Shown: in pieces, positions 35,401 through 48,364 of the stretch
How the letters are laid out: every line of letters begins with the position of its first letter
Numbering within the stretch: position 1 is the stretch's first letter
From: Saururus chinensis
Lineage: Eukaryota > Streptophyta > Magnoliopsida > Piperales > Saururaceae
Assembly: GCA_035235625.1 (NCBI GenBank)
Contig: CP141144.1
Span: 38,624,014-38,688,013, forward strand
Direction: 5' to 3'
DNA length: 64,000 bases
Notes under the pieces: generated by a model
The model's input: the letters and a program-made list of their open reading frames with translations, nothing else
Database searches by the model: none
Told to the model about the DNA's origin: nothing
Position numbers and translations under genes: made by a program

Positions 35401-37107
35401 TATTCAGGAACTTCACGAGCATTTGGGACATGCATTGGAGCCGCCTAGAAGACAACAATCACAAGTTCAGACAATTCATGATAAGTCATTAAGAGAACCA
35501 AATGCAACAGCACACACCAGAGGCTTTGCTCCATGCTTCTCGAGAAGCCTAATTGCATCCTGATTTTTATAAAATATTGCATCTGCAAGTGGCTGTTCAA
35601 GCAACATCAACAATTAGGGGGGAAAAAAAGAGTGTTTGCAACTTCCTTTCTCAAAAATCTATATAGCAGACATCCTCAAAATAATAATGACTAAAGGCAA
35701 AAAAGGGTTGATATCAGAAATAGCATTCCAACATATTAAAAAAAAGGAAAAATTCCACACCTATAAATGTATAACACAACTAATTGTATACTAAATGCCA
35801 AATCAGCTGCAAGGTGGCAGCTAGAGTCCTGGATAACATAAAAGCAGAACGGCACAAAAAAAAGGAATTTTAACAAAGAGGAAAAAAGTTTGGTTTCATC
35901 ATAAACCCAAAAAACAGCCATCAACAGTACAGCAAACCAGATAACATAAGAAGACTTCTAACAACCACATCATAGTACTAGCCCACTGGTGAAAGTTTAT
36001 ATACTACAATCCAAATAACCAAATTCATAAGATAAACACAAAATACAAGTTTCATTAAGCTGAAATCAAATTGACCAGATTCATCCTACAAAAAAATACA
36101 CTCCATTATCCCGAGTTTAACTTGTACAAAATAACCCAAACTAAAGGTCAGCATCTAGACACAAAAGCTTAAAAATTCTACTCAAAACTTCATCAAGAAC
36201 AAAAATATATACCTTCTTAACATCAAAATCGGCATGCCTCAAGCAAATCAATTGATCACTGTCTATGAAAAAGCACCACAACCATCAAAGGGATTGCAAA
36301 CAAAATTATTTTAAAAGCACCTGTACCCTCAAAAGAAAAGTACCCGGTTATGGCACTTTAAACTACAGATTTACTCGTGGAACAACTCTAACAAACTATG
36401 AGACAATAACTATCAGTGTTTAACTTTCTTTAGGAATTATTAAAATACTAACCACAGCTCTAAAAAGCATAATCGTGACCACTTAGCAAATAGAAAATCC
36501 TATTTACACCTTTCCCCCATATTTCACCTCGCGGTTGCCAACCCAAACTATAAACACCATGAATCGAATACTAACATATTACTCTTAGTGCCCCACCCAA
36601 CCAATGCATACAAAACTTGCATACATGCGTCACGAAAAAATAAAGGAAAAAAAGGAACAAGCGAATAGAGATAAACAATGTAGAGAACATATACAAACCA
36701 TTCGGCTACCATTTCGTTATCTCATAAAAAGATAATTTCCTTTTCAACAACTGCAAATTAAAGCACAGAAGGAAGGGCATAATTACCGTACTACCCCAAC
36801 GATCCTTAGGATCGACTTCGGCGCCCCGCCCAAGCAGAAGCTCCACAACCTCTGTCTGGGCCTGGCAAGCCGCGACATGCAACGCCGTCCGCCCATCAAT
36901 ATCACTGGAGTTCACGTCGACGCCGGACTCGAGGAGCTCCTGGATCCCCTCCACATCGCCCTCGTTGGCCATGTACATTAGCCGGAATATCGAGTCGACG
37001 GCTTCCGGCAAATCGTCCTCGTCAGCACCATATTCCCTCCCCTTCTCCGGGGCCAGCGACGACTGCCTTCCCAGCGTAAACCGCCCCGTCGTCGACATTG
37101 ACTCCAT
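26445..37107 (-). CDS. Ankyrin-repeat Raf-like protein kinase (plant integrin-linked kinase type)
   Basis: Twelve coding exons, read downward: 37107-36787, 35592-35518, 35444-35349, 35223-35138, 35038-34918, 34584-34505, 34147-34085, 33912-33794, 31082-30997, 28637-28516, 26890-26779, 26552-26445. All introns are GT..AG and the exons join in frame to 462 residues plus TGA. The N-terminus has FTLGRQSSLAPE. Ankyrin repeats span about 40-132 (DGRTALHVAACQ, RWGSTPLADAIF). The kinase domain covers about 155-425: degenerate Gly loop (KGTFQIAS), VAVK with Lys180, alpha-C Glu199, HRDLEPPN (Asp277, Asn282; Glu279 replaces the usual Lys), DFG at 295-297, APE at 325-327, and a basic Ser-rich tail. Length and sequence fit Arabidopsis At4g18950 (about 459 residues, from memory), a Raf-like MAPKKK group C/ILK member expected in the cytosol. 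The start is the Met at 37107; the Met three codons later is possible. Confidence 0.93.
28838..29015. mobile_element. Stowaway-like MITE remnant in intron 9
   Basis: The left end TACTCCCTCCATCCCATGTT matches the Stowaway/Tc1-mariner MITE terminus. The inner TGTTAATATGG near 28,976 is the expected inverted counterpart, but the outer GGGACGGAGGGAGTA is lost. It is a decayed copy inside the kinase gene intron 28,638-30,996. Confidence 0.55.
29049..29103. repeat. 25-bp perfect tandem duplication in intron 9
   Basis: ACCAATTGGAAAGTCTTTTT followed by TATTG occurs twice head to tail, with ACC starting a third copy. This is a simple slippage duplication. Confidence 0.85.
31629..31967. mobile_element. 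Short LTR-like insertion in intron 8
   Basis: It begins TGTTGTGAACTCTAGGG and ends near AAATTCACAAC, giving inverted ends of the LTR kind. Its layout (purine-rich block, then CCATTAAATATAATT-type, then CTAATTACATAATT) resembles the 384-bp LTRs at 752-1135. I found no target duplication and the last base is uncertain. It could be a solo LTR of a related family. It lies in the kinase gene intron 31,083-33,793. Confidence 0.4.
32428..32579. mobile_element. 152-bp foldback MITE with 9-bp target duplication in intron 8
   Basis: Near-perfect inverted halves meet at GGGGCCCC (about 32,500), with arms of about 75 bases. The element is flanked by TGCCCAATA at 32,419-32,427 and again at 32,580-32,588. 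A 9-bp target duplication is the Mutator-type signature. Terminal bases are GAAAAATGCT and, inverted, GAGTAATGCT. Confidence 0.8.
33020..33131. repeat. Inverted repeat (MITE-like) in intron 8
   Basis: Two arms of about 45 bases (AAGTTATAACCAAGAAGG and its complement AAGTTATGACCAAGAAGG) surround a short loop. Part of the right arm plus flank is repeated near 33,183-33,255 in diverged form. It could fold into a hairpin RNA within the intron. No clear target duplication. Confidence 0.6.
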
Positions 37108-37155
37108 AAGAACTGTGAAAATTGGACTTCTAACACGGATTCCTTTCAGTAGATT

Positions 37156-37628
37156 CTGAAACGGCAATTTCTACTACTAACCCAGTACAAATCCTTCGGA
37201 AATTTCCGAACTAAAATTCAAATCTTTGGCAATTTTCTCTGTCAATTCAAAAGAGAAAACAAAATCTCAGCTACAAAATCCAACTTCCACTTCAAAAACT
37301 CAAATTTCTACACTCTCCACCCCCAAAAAAAGGGAAAACTCGAATTTTCACCGCTTTAAAACTAAAACTCCGGAACCGAAACCTACTAATCCAGCCATTA
37401 ACCGTCTTCCCTCAGCAGACTTCAAGCCGAAAAAGAGAAAGAACAGGAAATCCAAATTCCTACCACAAGACGATCAATTGGAGTTCCTAAAACCGAACTT
37501 CGAAGCAAGAACTTAAATTCACAGATAATCACGCAATTTCCCACTAAAATTAAAGTAAAAAAGCGCAAAAAAAAGGACGAAAATCTCAAACAGGAGATCA
37601 AAATCCACCTCTGGAACTCGATTCTTAC
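37156..37628 (-). other. Predicted 5' UTR intron of the kinase gene
   Basis: On the minus strand a donor GTAAGAATCG starts at 37628, and an acceptor CCGTTTCAG ends at 37156, 48 bases before the start codon. Many plant kinases have such a leader intron. The first non-coding exon would lie about 37,629-37,740. No clear TATA box was found on the minus strand above it. Transcript data would settle it. Confidence 0.5.
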
Positions 37629-37749
37629 CAACAAACGAAACAAACTTCCGAATTGGCCGAAAAATCGAGTCTTCGACGAAGAAAAATGGAGGAAAGTAGG
37701 AAACGGGGACGGGCAAAGGGAAAGGAACTGAACGAATCTGGCACAGATT

Positions 37750-40700
37750 AGAAGTATAAAAAAGGCGGCTTTTGCCCCTTGCCGCGTTTCAAACGAGGCA
37801 AAATTAACTTAGATTCTTTAAAATATGTGAAAAGACGAAAACGGTCATCACGTTTTAAATTCCAACCGATTCGGACATGGAAATCAGGCTATAGATTGTT
37901 TGGGTATGTTCGTCTTTTGTGATTTATTTTGGGGGTAAGTTTGGTATTTCAGAAGGCTTTTCTAGATGCTGAACAGTGTAAACTGTAAAATGGAAGGATT
38001 TCTTTGTTTTTTACTCTTCCAAGGGCCCACTTAGAGAAGGAATTTAAGTTAATAATGACTAATTAGTGCTCCAAAATGCTCATTTTGACTTCTAGTATTC
38101 ATGAATTTGTGCTTTCTGTTTTTTTTATAATTTTACTTTTGGTTTATCTTCTTTCAAGATTGGCTTGCAAACCACTAGGTTGATCAAGTCAAATGTATTA
38201 AGCCGCTTTTAAATGGCCTTTGTGTGCAAAAAAAAATAAGTCTTGTGTAGAGTTTCACTCATTTTGTGTTGATAATTTCACTTAAATATACTCTTTAAAC
38301 AAAAAAAATTATTAAAACAAAACGTTGTGCAGAAGCCCCGGTTCATGTTGATGGGAATTAAAATCATAATCTATTAGATTGTGATTAAGGGGACAAATCT
38401 TAATCTAATAGCTTGTGATACTTAAACTCAGATGAATCCAACCTCATTTTATTGTTTTCCTATTCGTAATGGTCATGGATGCTTCATTTGCTTTAGTCTA
38501 AGTCATACTTGTTGAAGCTCAAGCATGTTATTATACTACTTCCAACGCATCACATGCAATTTCATTCTATTCATCTCCAGGGATTCATCATACAAGACCA
38601 TGCATGGCACATTTCGAATTTACTTCTCCATATCTTCTAGTTGTTAAGCCTTTTTAATGGTGTTCTAATTTCTTTTCATGCTCTTTGCCCTTTACTTAAT
38701 TTTTAATACTATTACTCCCTCTATCCCTAATTATTAATTTTATTTATTTTTTAATTATTTATTTTAAAATGGTTTATTTTAAAAAATTAAATTGAACTAG
38801 AACAAATGGAATATTTTAATAGAAAATAATGAATGCGGTAGTGAGTATTTTTCATGTAGATCTGAGACCACAAAACACAAGCACGCTACAAACGAGCGGC
38901 AACTCTCACCTCCACGCCACAGTATCCTGCCTTTGTCAACCCGATGACAGATCCCCAACTCCAGCCCTATTGGGACAGCCAGATAGAGCTGCGTTCCATT
39001 TGACTTTGATCACATCTGCCCTTCATCTTTTGCTGCGCGCTCCTCTTTAACCCTGAGGACGAGGAGTGAGTGATATCTTTGAAGAATTTTATTTCTTGAC
39101 TTGGGTGATTGGGGATCTGTACCCTAGACACTAAACTGTTTAATGAAGCCTTTTTGGCCACGACTTTTTCATTACAGCTTTAGATAATAATCCACCAAGT
39201 CTTTAGGCTGGTGCAACAACTTCAAATCCAACCTCGCTCAGGCTGCTGCCTGAACCCACTCCCAGCTCAGAAAGGAGATGGGTGATGGCATGATCAGCCT
39301 TCTCCACATTACAGAGAAGACCTCTCCAATTGGTTTCCTCTAGAAGCCAGTTTCCCTTCCTAGGGAGAACGTTCCTGCAGTGTGATTTTCAACTTTCCAC
39401 TTTTTTTTGGATCTTGCACTTTGGTCTTGCTGCTTGCTCTTGAAAGTCATCAATGAAATATTCCACTAATGACAAGTAAGGGGGCACGAATCTGCCCCAC
39501 GAGTTATGTCCTGCCGTAGGGTCAAAATCCGAAGGCATGTAATGCCCAGGCTACTCTCCCACCATATAAATGGAGCTCAAATAAAAAAATGAAAATGAAA
39601 ATTTAGAAAATAAGTTGAGATGTAGTACTCTCCAATGTCAGGAGCATGTGACTACCATGGTCATAAGCTGAAATGTCGCCTTCCAAACGGGAGTGACAAA
39701 CTAATCGTTGAAACTAATCTTTTCCTCGTAACCCTAAATTAACCATGATTTTAAACAACCAAATTTATTGGAGCATCTGTTGTATGTTAATAAAACTTTC
39801 TTTTTCTTTTCGCGTAATATTAGACTAACATTTAACGTCATACGTGACGAAGCTACGGAATGATAGAGAACTACAGTAGACAGGGGCAGAGCTACATGGC
39901 CAGGGGCAATTGCCCCTTTATATTTTGTAAATCCCATGCATATGGGTATTGTAGAATGAGTCCTTATATGAGCCCAGGCTCACATATAATTGCGTGAGCC
40001 CAAACCCTATGAGTCATTGTATTTACATCCCTTTGACCCATAATATTTATAGGTATTTAAATTTTTTTATATTATAGGCTGTTAGATATAGATCCGATAG
40101 CCTGTAGAGCTTGGGCTCAAACAAACTCGCATGAGCCTAGGTTCATATAAATTTTTTCATTATAAAATAGTTATGCCCCCTTAAAATAAAACATTGTGCC
40201 ACTCCCCCCTTCAACTTTCCTCGTTTTACTATTTTTTATTCATATTTGCCCCTCCTCCCTTGCCCGATGTTTTGATTTCAGCCAGAGAACATTGATATGT
40301 AGGGCCTACTTCATATGCATGACTTAGGGCGTCAACTATGAAACACAACGTTGCATAAGCAATTTTATTTTATAAAAAGTGAATGTAATTAAAAAAAAAG
40401 TAAAAACTAGGCATGTACGGAAAAGGTATATATATATAGTCAGCTTCTAAAACTAGAGAACATGAACCGTGCAAGAGTTAACTGAACACTTCTGAATGAA
40501 CTTTCTTGAAAGGTTTGGCTCCGTTCCTCATTTATGTGTGCATAGCTAACATCCATGCTTTTAACACAACCCATCAGCACGGGCTGAACCGAAAATTTTT
40601 GGGAGTTTACTTTGTATACGATAGACGGGGTGAGAGGCCAAAGTGCCCAAAGGGACTACGTGAAACAGATCAAAGGGTTTGTGACTCCGGCCATGCCGCT

Positions 40701-41180
40701 TGGGGGTGCCAAAGTCATTGAAATGTTGGAATAGTTGGTATGAAGATATGGTTGTAATAACGGACACATTACATCTCATTGAAACAAAAAGGTTTGCTGC
40801 CTTTTTAAGAGCTGGTGTCTTGTGTTTAATGCTATTCAAAGAGCTGGAGCCATTTGTGAAGGGAGCCAAAAGATTTAAGGGAAACAAAACTTGTTCACAT
40901 GATCACCGTTGAATTTAGAAAGTTAGGTCAAGATGGTAGGATACTTAAAAGGGGTACCACTCACATGAGTACCCCCTTTCGGCTCAATGCTTAAGCAGCA
41001 GCCACATGCGCAACTTCCCACATATTTTCGTACGTTGAACAGTGTGAAACAAAGTAGCTGGAAAATCCAGCTCAAGATATTTAAGTTTATTGGGTGATTT
41101 TTTAAAGGTTAGATGTAATAGGTTTCTATTTAAGGAGCTGACCAGGATTACTGGCTCAGACTCGAAACCCAAACAATAAT
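37750..41180. other. Intergenic sequence upstream of the kinase gene
   Basis: No convincing gene. It includes the likely promoter of the kinase gene near 37,740-38,000, a Stowaway-like start at about 38,713 (TACTCCCTCTATCCC), a small inverted repeat at 39,963-40,155, and open but unrecognised frames at 38,967-39,161 and 40,561-40,912 that overlap on both strands and lack family resemblance. Confidence 0.45.
39963..40155. repeat. MITE-like inverted repeat
   Basis: The left end TTATATGAGCCCAGGCTCAC matches the right end read inversely, TTATATGAACCTAGGCTCAT. Inner GAGCCCAAAC/GAGCCCAAGC also pair. About 190 bp long, with no ORF. Target duplication not identified. Confidence 0.5.
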
Positions 41181-41362
41181 TGTTGGGTCAGTGGGTTTAG
41201 TACCTACATAACTGTACCCGGAATTGAGAATCGTGTGAGAGGAAGAGAAGAGTTGGGACTCACACAATGAGTCCATAGAAGTCCTATTCTCAATTAAGCT
41301 TGACCTAGGTATATAAAGAGAGGGGCGGGGAACAAATTCAATAAGGATTTTGCTTCAGTCAT

Positions 41363-41414
41363 CTCTTTCTCTCACATCAAACAAAAAGCTCTTTCTCTCA
41401 CATCAAACAAAAAG
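41363..41414. repeat. 26-bp tandem duplication in the copia LTR
   Basis: CTCTTTCTCTCACATCAAAC followed by AAAAAG occurs twice in a row directly upstream of the foldback insertion, in the region expected to be the start of the transcript. Confidence 0.8.
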
Positions 41415-41419
41415 AAAGG
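41411..41419. repeat. Target-site duplication AAAGAAAGG, left copy
   Basis: Nine bases, identical to 46334-46342, immediately outside the foldback element ends. This is the Mutator-superfamily signature. Confidence 0.88.
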
Positions 41420-43187
41420 GAGGAATTAACCAAAGTAGATTTTTACTTTGGTCAAATAACTGAAATGTGAGCAAGTTTTTACTATTTACCAAAATAGACT
41501 TGTTCACGTGGGAACTTGTAAGTGTGTGAAGGCTTTTAACTAAACTACCCTCTTCTTCATCATATGACAACTCGATGGGAAAAATCATCTATAACAGTCA
41601 CTCAGTCTAATAAAGTGTCTTCTTCTTCTCCTAAATGACTTCATCCTGCGCTGATTTTATCTTTATTAAAGCTTCCTACCTAGGTTTGTTCATCTTTCGA
41701 GCTACTTTTGTTTACCCAGTTCTTTCCTTCTTCATGACTTTTCTCTGGCTGATAGAAAAAATATGACAAATTGATCGCTCAACCCACGAAAAAAATTTCT
41801 TCTTCTTCTCCTATAAGACTTCATCTCGTAGTGATTTTTCCTCCTCCTAGGTAGGCTCTTCTTCCTCATATTTTCATTTTCCAAGTTTGCTTCATCTCCT
41901 CTACTTCTTTTCTCTGGGTCTTCGCGTCTTCCAACTTCGAAAACCTATTAGTTTATTTCCCATCCACCAAGTAGATTGGTTTAAGTTATTTCAGATGATG
42001 AAAAAGGTGTTATCCAATGAAAATGTTATTTTTAGTTGGTTATATATTGGACATTACATACTTTTTGCTAGTAAGATTTTTTGGGTAGCTGGAAAACTGG
42101 AACATTGGAACACTGGATCATTGAAATGCTGAAAAAGTAAAAAATTGGATTACTGATATGATATGATAAGAGTGTGGAAAAGGACACAAAAGGTTTGTTT
42201 TGTGTTTGAGACGTCCATTGAGATGAAAGTGGTAGGAAATATAATTTTGACAATGCAGAAACAAAACTAATTTAATCACCTTTCAAGTTTTTCATTTCAA
42301 TTTTTCATGATTTACATTTTCTAGTTTTCTAGTTTTTTAATATTCCAATTTTCTGGTTTTCTAGTTTGACAATATGTCAGTTTTCCAGTTTTTCCTTTAA
42401 CACATGGATTATTCTAGTTGATGCAGGCATATATATATATAGGGTTCATCCCATTTTTCTTCCTTATGTTATGAAGCTAATTTAGGCTTTTTTAGGATTT
42501 TTGTTCATATGTTGTTTCTAAAATTATCTAGTTTTCAATTATCCAATTTTTTAGTTTTATAGTTATTTAGTTTTATAGATATCCAGTTTTATAGTTTTCC
42601 AGTTTTTTAGAAATGTTATATCTATAAGATATGAAACAAGAGTCATATGCTATCACAAAAATAACCAATCTAATCACCGACCCTTATTAACAAAAACATC
42701 CACTAAGCCCAATGTGAGTACCCCACTAACAACAAGTGAATATAAGATTCAATTCTCACATGGATAAGCTTAGTTAGGTAAATCTTTGAAACTTCCCCAC
42801 ATTTTGGTTATACGACCAAACTAGGAGTCTCGCAACATAAAGCAACAAAATTTACTTTAGGTTTTAAAATTTGTAACTTGCAAATGACCAGTTATCCAGT
42901 TTTATAGTTAACTAGTAAATTTACTCGCTGGGTTAAGGACCATACATTCCACTCAATTTATTTCCTAATAAGTCTTTTTTTTTCATACAAAAAACTATGA
43001 ACTGTCAACTAAATAACTATCAATAGGATAAATATGAAGTAGATAAGTGTCAATTGAATCTTGTGAAGTTGAGGTACATAGTAATGTGTTTGCAGATGAT
43101 ACTTGTGCATGACTGCAAGGATGCATTGGATAAATGGATTACATTTAAACATGAACATGGCAAGCTACCAGAAATTAAGCAATGGGC

Positions 43188-43760
43188 AGCCCAGTTTGCT
43201 TCATCTTCTCTGCTTCTTTTTTCTAGGTCTTCACATTTTCCAGCTCCGAAGACCTATTAGTTTATTTCCCTTCCACTAAGTAGATTGGTTTAGGTTATTT
43301 CAGATGATGAAAAAGGTGTTATCCAATGAAAATGTTATTTTTTGTTGGTTATATTTTGGACATTACGTAGTTTTTGCTAGTAAGATTTTCTGGGTAGCCG
43401 GAAAACTAGAAACTAGAACATTGGAACACTGGATCATTGCAATACTGGAAAAGTAGAAAACTGGATTACTGATATGATATGAGAAGAGTATGGAAAGGGA
43501 CACAAAAGGTTTGTTGTGTGTTTGGGACGTCCATTGGGATGAAAGTGGTAGGAAATATAATTTTGACAATGCGGAAACAAAACTAATTTAATCACCTTTC
43601 AAGTTTTTCATTTCAATTTTTCAGGATTTACATTTTCTAGTTTTTTAGTTTTCCAGTTTTCCGATTTTCTAGTTTAACAGTATGTCAATTTTCCAGTTTG
43701 TCACTACACATGGATTATTCTAATCGATGCAAGCATATATATAGGGTTCCTCCCATTTTT
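43188..43760 (+). repeat. Direct third copy of part of the foldback arm
   Basis: Corresponds to about 41,882-42,475 of the left arm (for example TAGATTGGTTTAAGTTATTT-like and CCATTGGGATGAAAGTGG-like blocks) with many point differences. It abuts the inner end of the left arm after a 24-base linker and has no counterpart on the right side. Confidence 0.8.
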
Positions 43761-44482
43761 CTTCTTATGTTGTGAACTATGATTTTTCCTCTCACCATTC
43801 CCGAAATTGCTCATTTGTGCCAAAATATGAGATAATTCTTTTAGAAAAAAATAATAAATGTGTGAGTAACAAGACAATAGTAATTTAACAATAATTCCCC
43901 GATTATCGTCGCTTAGGTTCCCTACTACATCTCTAGAATTTGACGTATCACTGCCAAATTTAGATTTATTGTCATCCCACTTCCTAATCAAACTGCATCC
44001 TGCCCACCCTTCATCAATCTTCAACACATGGCATCCTTGATTTATTAGGCTCGCTTCTCCTGTTTCGGAAGGGCAATGCCATCCTCTGAAAAAAAAGGAT
44101 TCAATAGCTCTATTAATTATGACTCCAATTAAGTGATATAAAAAGAAAATATATGATAAGTGACTAAGTCATCCTATCATGCACAACATATAAATTCATA
44201 CCATAAAGTTTTTTTCTCAATAATTGGTAAGCTATTAACTTCCTTAGCTAACGTACGTCCTCACCTGTGATGTCAAAAGCATAGCAATGTGACAAATACC
44301 ACATGTATAAGCACCACAAACCCCATAGTCATCACAATTAAAATATGACATTTCATATATGGAACACAACCAAAATCAAATGATTATTGTTAACATGGAG
44401 TGGGAAGGGATGAGCTCAAAATTCTGAAAATGGTGTTCCATTCACACTCAACAAGCTCTTCAATGATTCTAGAACTGTTTGC
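43761..44482. other. Central unique region of the foldback element
   Basis: Unpaired loop between the arms. A 107-codon minus frame (43704-44027) resembles nothing I know, and its compositional signal is weak. No transposase motif. Confidence 0.5.
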
Positions 44483-45229
44483 TTGCCATGTTCATGTTTA
44501 AATATAATCCATTTATCCCATGCATCCTTGCAATCATGCACAAGTAGTATTTGCAAACACATTACTATGTACCTCAGCTTCACAAGATTCAATTGACAAT
44601 TATCCACTTCATAGTTATCCTATTGATAGTTATTTAGTTGACAGTTTATAATTTTTTGTATGAAAAAAAAAGACTTATCAGGAAATAAATTGAGTGGAAT
44701 GTATGGTCCTTAACCCTGCGAGTAAATTTACTAGTTAACTATAAAACTGGATAACTAGTCATTTGCAAGTTACAAATTTTAAAACCTAAAGTAAATTTTG
44801 CTGCTTCATGTTGCGAGACTCCTAGTTTGGTCGTATAACCAAAATGTGGGGAAGTTTCAAAGATTTACCTAACTAAACTTATCCATGTGAGAATTTAATC
44901 TTATATTCGCTTGTTGTTAGTGGGGTACTCACATTGGGCTCGGTGGATGTTTTTGTTAATTAGGGTCGGTGATTAGATTGGTTATTTTTTGTGATAACAT
45001 ATGGCTCTTGTTTCATATCTTATAGATGTAACATTTCTAAAAAATTGGAGAACTTAAAAACTGAAAAACTATAAAACTGGATATCTATAAAACTAAATAA
45101 CTATAAAACTAAATAACTATAAAACTGAAAAATCAGATAATTGAAAACTAGATAATTTTAGAAACAACTATGAACAAAAATCCTAAAAAAGCCTATTAGC
45201 TTCACAACATAGGAAGAAAAATGGGAGGA

Positions 45230-45330
<101 letters not shown>

Positions 45331-46333
45331 TTGCATCAACTAGAATAATCTATGTGTTAAAGGAAAAACTGGAAAATTGACATACTGTCAAACTGGAAAA
45401 CCAAAAAACTGGAAAACTAAAAAACTAGAAAACGTAAATCCTAAAAAATTGAAATGAAAAACTTGAAAGGTGATTTAAATTAGTTTTGTTTCTGCATTGT
45501 CAAAATTATATTTCCTACCACTTTGATCCCAATGGACGTCTCAAACACACAACAAACCTTTTGTGTCCTTTTCCATACTCTTCTCATATCATATCAGTAA
45601 TCCAGTTTTTTACTTTTCTAATATTTCAATGATCCAGTTTTCCAATGTTCCAGTTTTCCAGCTACCCAGAAAATCTTACTAGGAAAAACTATGTAATGTC
45701 CAAGATATATCCAACCAAAAAAAACATTTTCATCGGATAACACCTTTTTTATCATCTGAAATAACTTAAACCAATCTACTTGGTGGAAAGGAAATAAACT
45801 AATAGGTCTTCGAAGCTGGAAGACGTGAAGACCTAGAGAAAAGAAGTAGAGGAGATGAAACAAACTGGGAAAACGAAAATATGAGGAAGAAGAACCTACC
45901 CAGGAGGAGGAAAAATCACTACGAGATGAAGTCTTACAGGAGAAGAAGAAGAAGAAATTTTTTTCCTCGACTGAGCGATCGATTTGTCATGTTTTTCCCG
46001 TTGGCCAGAGAAAAGTCATGAAGAAGGAAAGAACTGGGCAAACAAAAGTAGTTCAAAAGATTAACTAACCCAAGTAGGAAGCCTTATTAGAGATAAAATC
46101 AGCGCAGGATGAAGTCGTTTCAGAGAAGAAGAAGACACTTTCCTGGACTGAGTGACTGTTATAGATGATTTTTCCCATCGGGTTGTCATATGATGAAGGA
46201 GATGGTAGTTTAGTCAAAAGCCTTCACACACTTGCAAGTTCCCACGTGAGCAAGTCTACTTTGGTAAATAGTAGAAACTTGCTCATATTTCGGTTATTTA
46301 ACCAAAGTAGGAGTCTACTTTGGACAATTCCTC

Positions 46334-46342
46334 AAAGAAAGG
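46334..46342. repeat. Target-site duplication AAAGAAAGG, right copy
   Basis: Identical to 41411-41419. Confidence 0.88.
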
Positions 46343-46903
46343 AGAAGCGGCAGCCACGGCCGGCCTTTTCCATTCCCTTCTTTTGGACAGGCCAAACATG
46401 TACACCATCGTCTAGCCCTTTCTCTTGCCGCAAATAGAAGGAAGGCCAGCCTCCTCCTCTTCCATTCTCTGGAACAACAATTGAGAGAATTATTGTTCTC
46501 ATCTTCTATTTAGTATGTAGTGATTAACCTCTATCTAAGCCAAATTATTCTAACAATTTAACTAATTTGGCTAGTGAACAAAGGGTTTTCTCTTAGTTTT
46601 AAGAGAATGGATACATCAAAGAAGTAATTTTGATTCCCCTTATTTATGATTGAAATAAAGAAAAGGTTGTGCTTTATATGGGGTGATTGGGCATGTCCTT
46701 GGCGCTCAGCCCCTAAAAGTCAATAATTTTTAATTCATGATTTAATTATTGTTAATCTTGAAGTTATTTGAAATGATCTACTGTTTGAATATATGTTCTT
46801 GTTTTGAATGCATATAAATTTATTGTGAGGGAGATAACGGTTGAATGTTTGCACATCTACATGCTAAGCTCACCACCAAGCTTACATTGCTACCACCCAA
46901 CAG

Positions 46904-46913
46904 TGGTATCAGA
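46904..46913 (+). other. Primer-binding site TGGTATCAGA
   Basis: One base after the LTR end at 46902, it matches the complement of initiator tRNA-Met used by most plant copia elements. It fixes the orientation of the LTR at 41181-46902 as plus and as the 5' LTR. Confidence 0.85.
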
Positions 46914-47277
46914 CCTCTGGTTTGTGGATTGAGTGATTAAAATTACCTTCTTGCCCCTTTCCACCCCTAGGTAGGTTGCAGCTAGTGGTTGCTTTATCTC
47001 CCTCATCACGATAGTAATTGAATTTCTATTACAAAAGGATTAGTTAGTGTCTAAATTAGGTCTATACAAAATTTGGGCACAATCTAATTTCGGGAAGCAT
47101 GTCAAACGTGGTCCCCAAATCGATTAGGACCCTAATTGGCCGGTATTAACTTTGATTGGGTGATTTGAGAATGTAGAATTTTTTCTATAATTAGATTTTG
47201 CCCTAAAAAGTAACTTGATTTAAGGGCATTATAGTAAAATTACCTTATTAGATTCAATTTTTTATGCTTACTAATTT
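46914..47277 (+). mobile_element. Start of the copia internal region, non-coding
   Basis: Leader-like sequence after the primer site. No gag start or ORF. It is cut off where a different LTR begins at 47,278. Confidence 0.45.
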
Positions 47278-48020
47278 TGTAATATCCCGGATTTTCCTAG
47301 GTTTCAAAAATTAAACACATAAAAAATAGTATGTTCACCCCTGACCTTCTCAGTTGAATAAATTCCTAAATAGATGGAATTTGTGGCTGATATTTATATA
47401 GTTAGAAAGTACACAGAAAGAGCTTTGAATTGCCACCAAGAACATGTAAATCAGAGTTTTAATAAAGAAGTTATGTCTGTTCAATACTGAACATATCGTG
47501 TAGGGCCTCTTTACTAGATTTAGATGTGTATTTGGGAAATTTAAGTAGTTTTGCGGGCCCGGTTATTGAGAATGATGAGAAGTATTAAAATATAGCCCAA
47601 GTGGTCCACCTTTGCCCAACTTATAAGGGCATTTGGGTTCCTAATCCCCATGATTATAAAAGGGCTTCCTAGGGCTCAATTGGGGGATTTTTTGCCCTGA
47701 GAAGAGGGGAGAAAAGTAGCTGCCATGAAAATTTTCTAGCAAAGGTGGCCGGCGACAATAGCAAAGCGGAGCATGCATGAAGAACAGAGCATTATTGAGG
47801 TAGGATCACTCGGTGATACCAAATTTTATATGTGTTAGAGTTAATTATTTGATATCCACTAAAGCATAAAATTATAATAAAAAATTCCCCATTAAAGCGT
47901 GGGACAACGGCCAACAACCGACTGTCAAACCCAGCTCGGTGTGGCGGCAGTTTTAGGCATCCGAAGGGAATAGAGGGGAAATTAGGGAAGGGTCATTCCG
48001 CCTTGGCAGAGCTCCAGCAA
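47278..48020 (+). mobile_element. Del/Tekay-like LTR, 5' portion
   Basis: It starts TGTAATATCCCGG, a variant of the TGTAACACCCCGG start of Del/Tekay LTRs. A TATA box TATAAAAGG at 47,655-47,663 is followed by a GA-rich leader and GAGGTAGGATC. The sequence passes into GAGCTCGA-rich DNA near 48,020. The 3' end was not located, so it is truncated or interrupted. Confidence 0.5.
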
Positions 48021-48029
48021 ACCACCACC

Positions 48030-48230
48030 AAAGGTATGATTGCTAACGAGTTGAGCCAACTCGTCGAGCTAAACAGGCTTGGCACAGTTCGACTCGAAGG
48101 GAGCTTGACTATAGCTCGATTCGAACTCGAAAGCAAACGAGCTAATCTCGAGCATGATCCAACTTGAATCGACTCAACTCGAAACCTGATCGGTTCCACT
48201 CAAAATCGACTTGAACTCAACTCGATTTGT
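48030..48230. repeat. GAGCTCGA/CGAGCT-rich block, left
   Basis: Dense in ACTCGA, GAGCTC and CGAGCT words. A similar block in inverse orientation lies at 53,550-53,755, and both border AT-rich sequence. Such blocks are common in the ends of plant hAT-like elements. The two may be the ends of one element of about 5.7 kb, but no 8-bp duplication was found. Confidence 0.4.
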
Positions 48231-48364
48231 TATATATCACTTCTTACATATTATACCCATATTATATAAATTTCTTAACTTTAACTTTTCATATACCCAT
48301 AATATTATATATTATTTTATAAAATATATATACTATATATACATTAATACATGGCAAATAATAT

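Noticed and set aside
40506..40912. Overlapping ORFs on both strands near 40.5-40.9 kb
   Set aside because: No domain or family resemblance in any frame. A single-copy pseudogene cannot be excluded, but nothing supports it.
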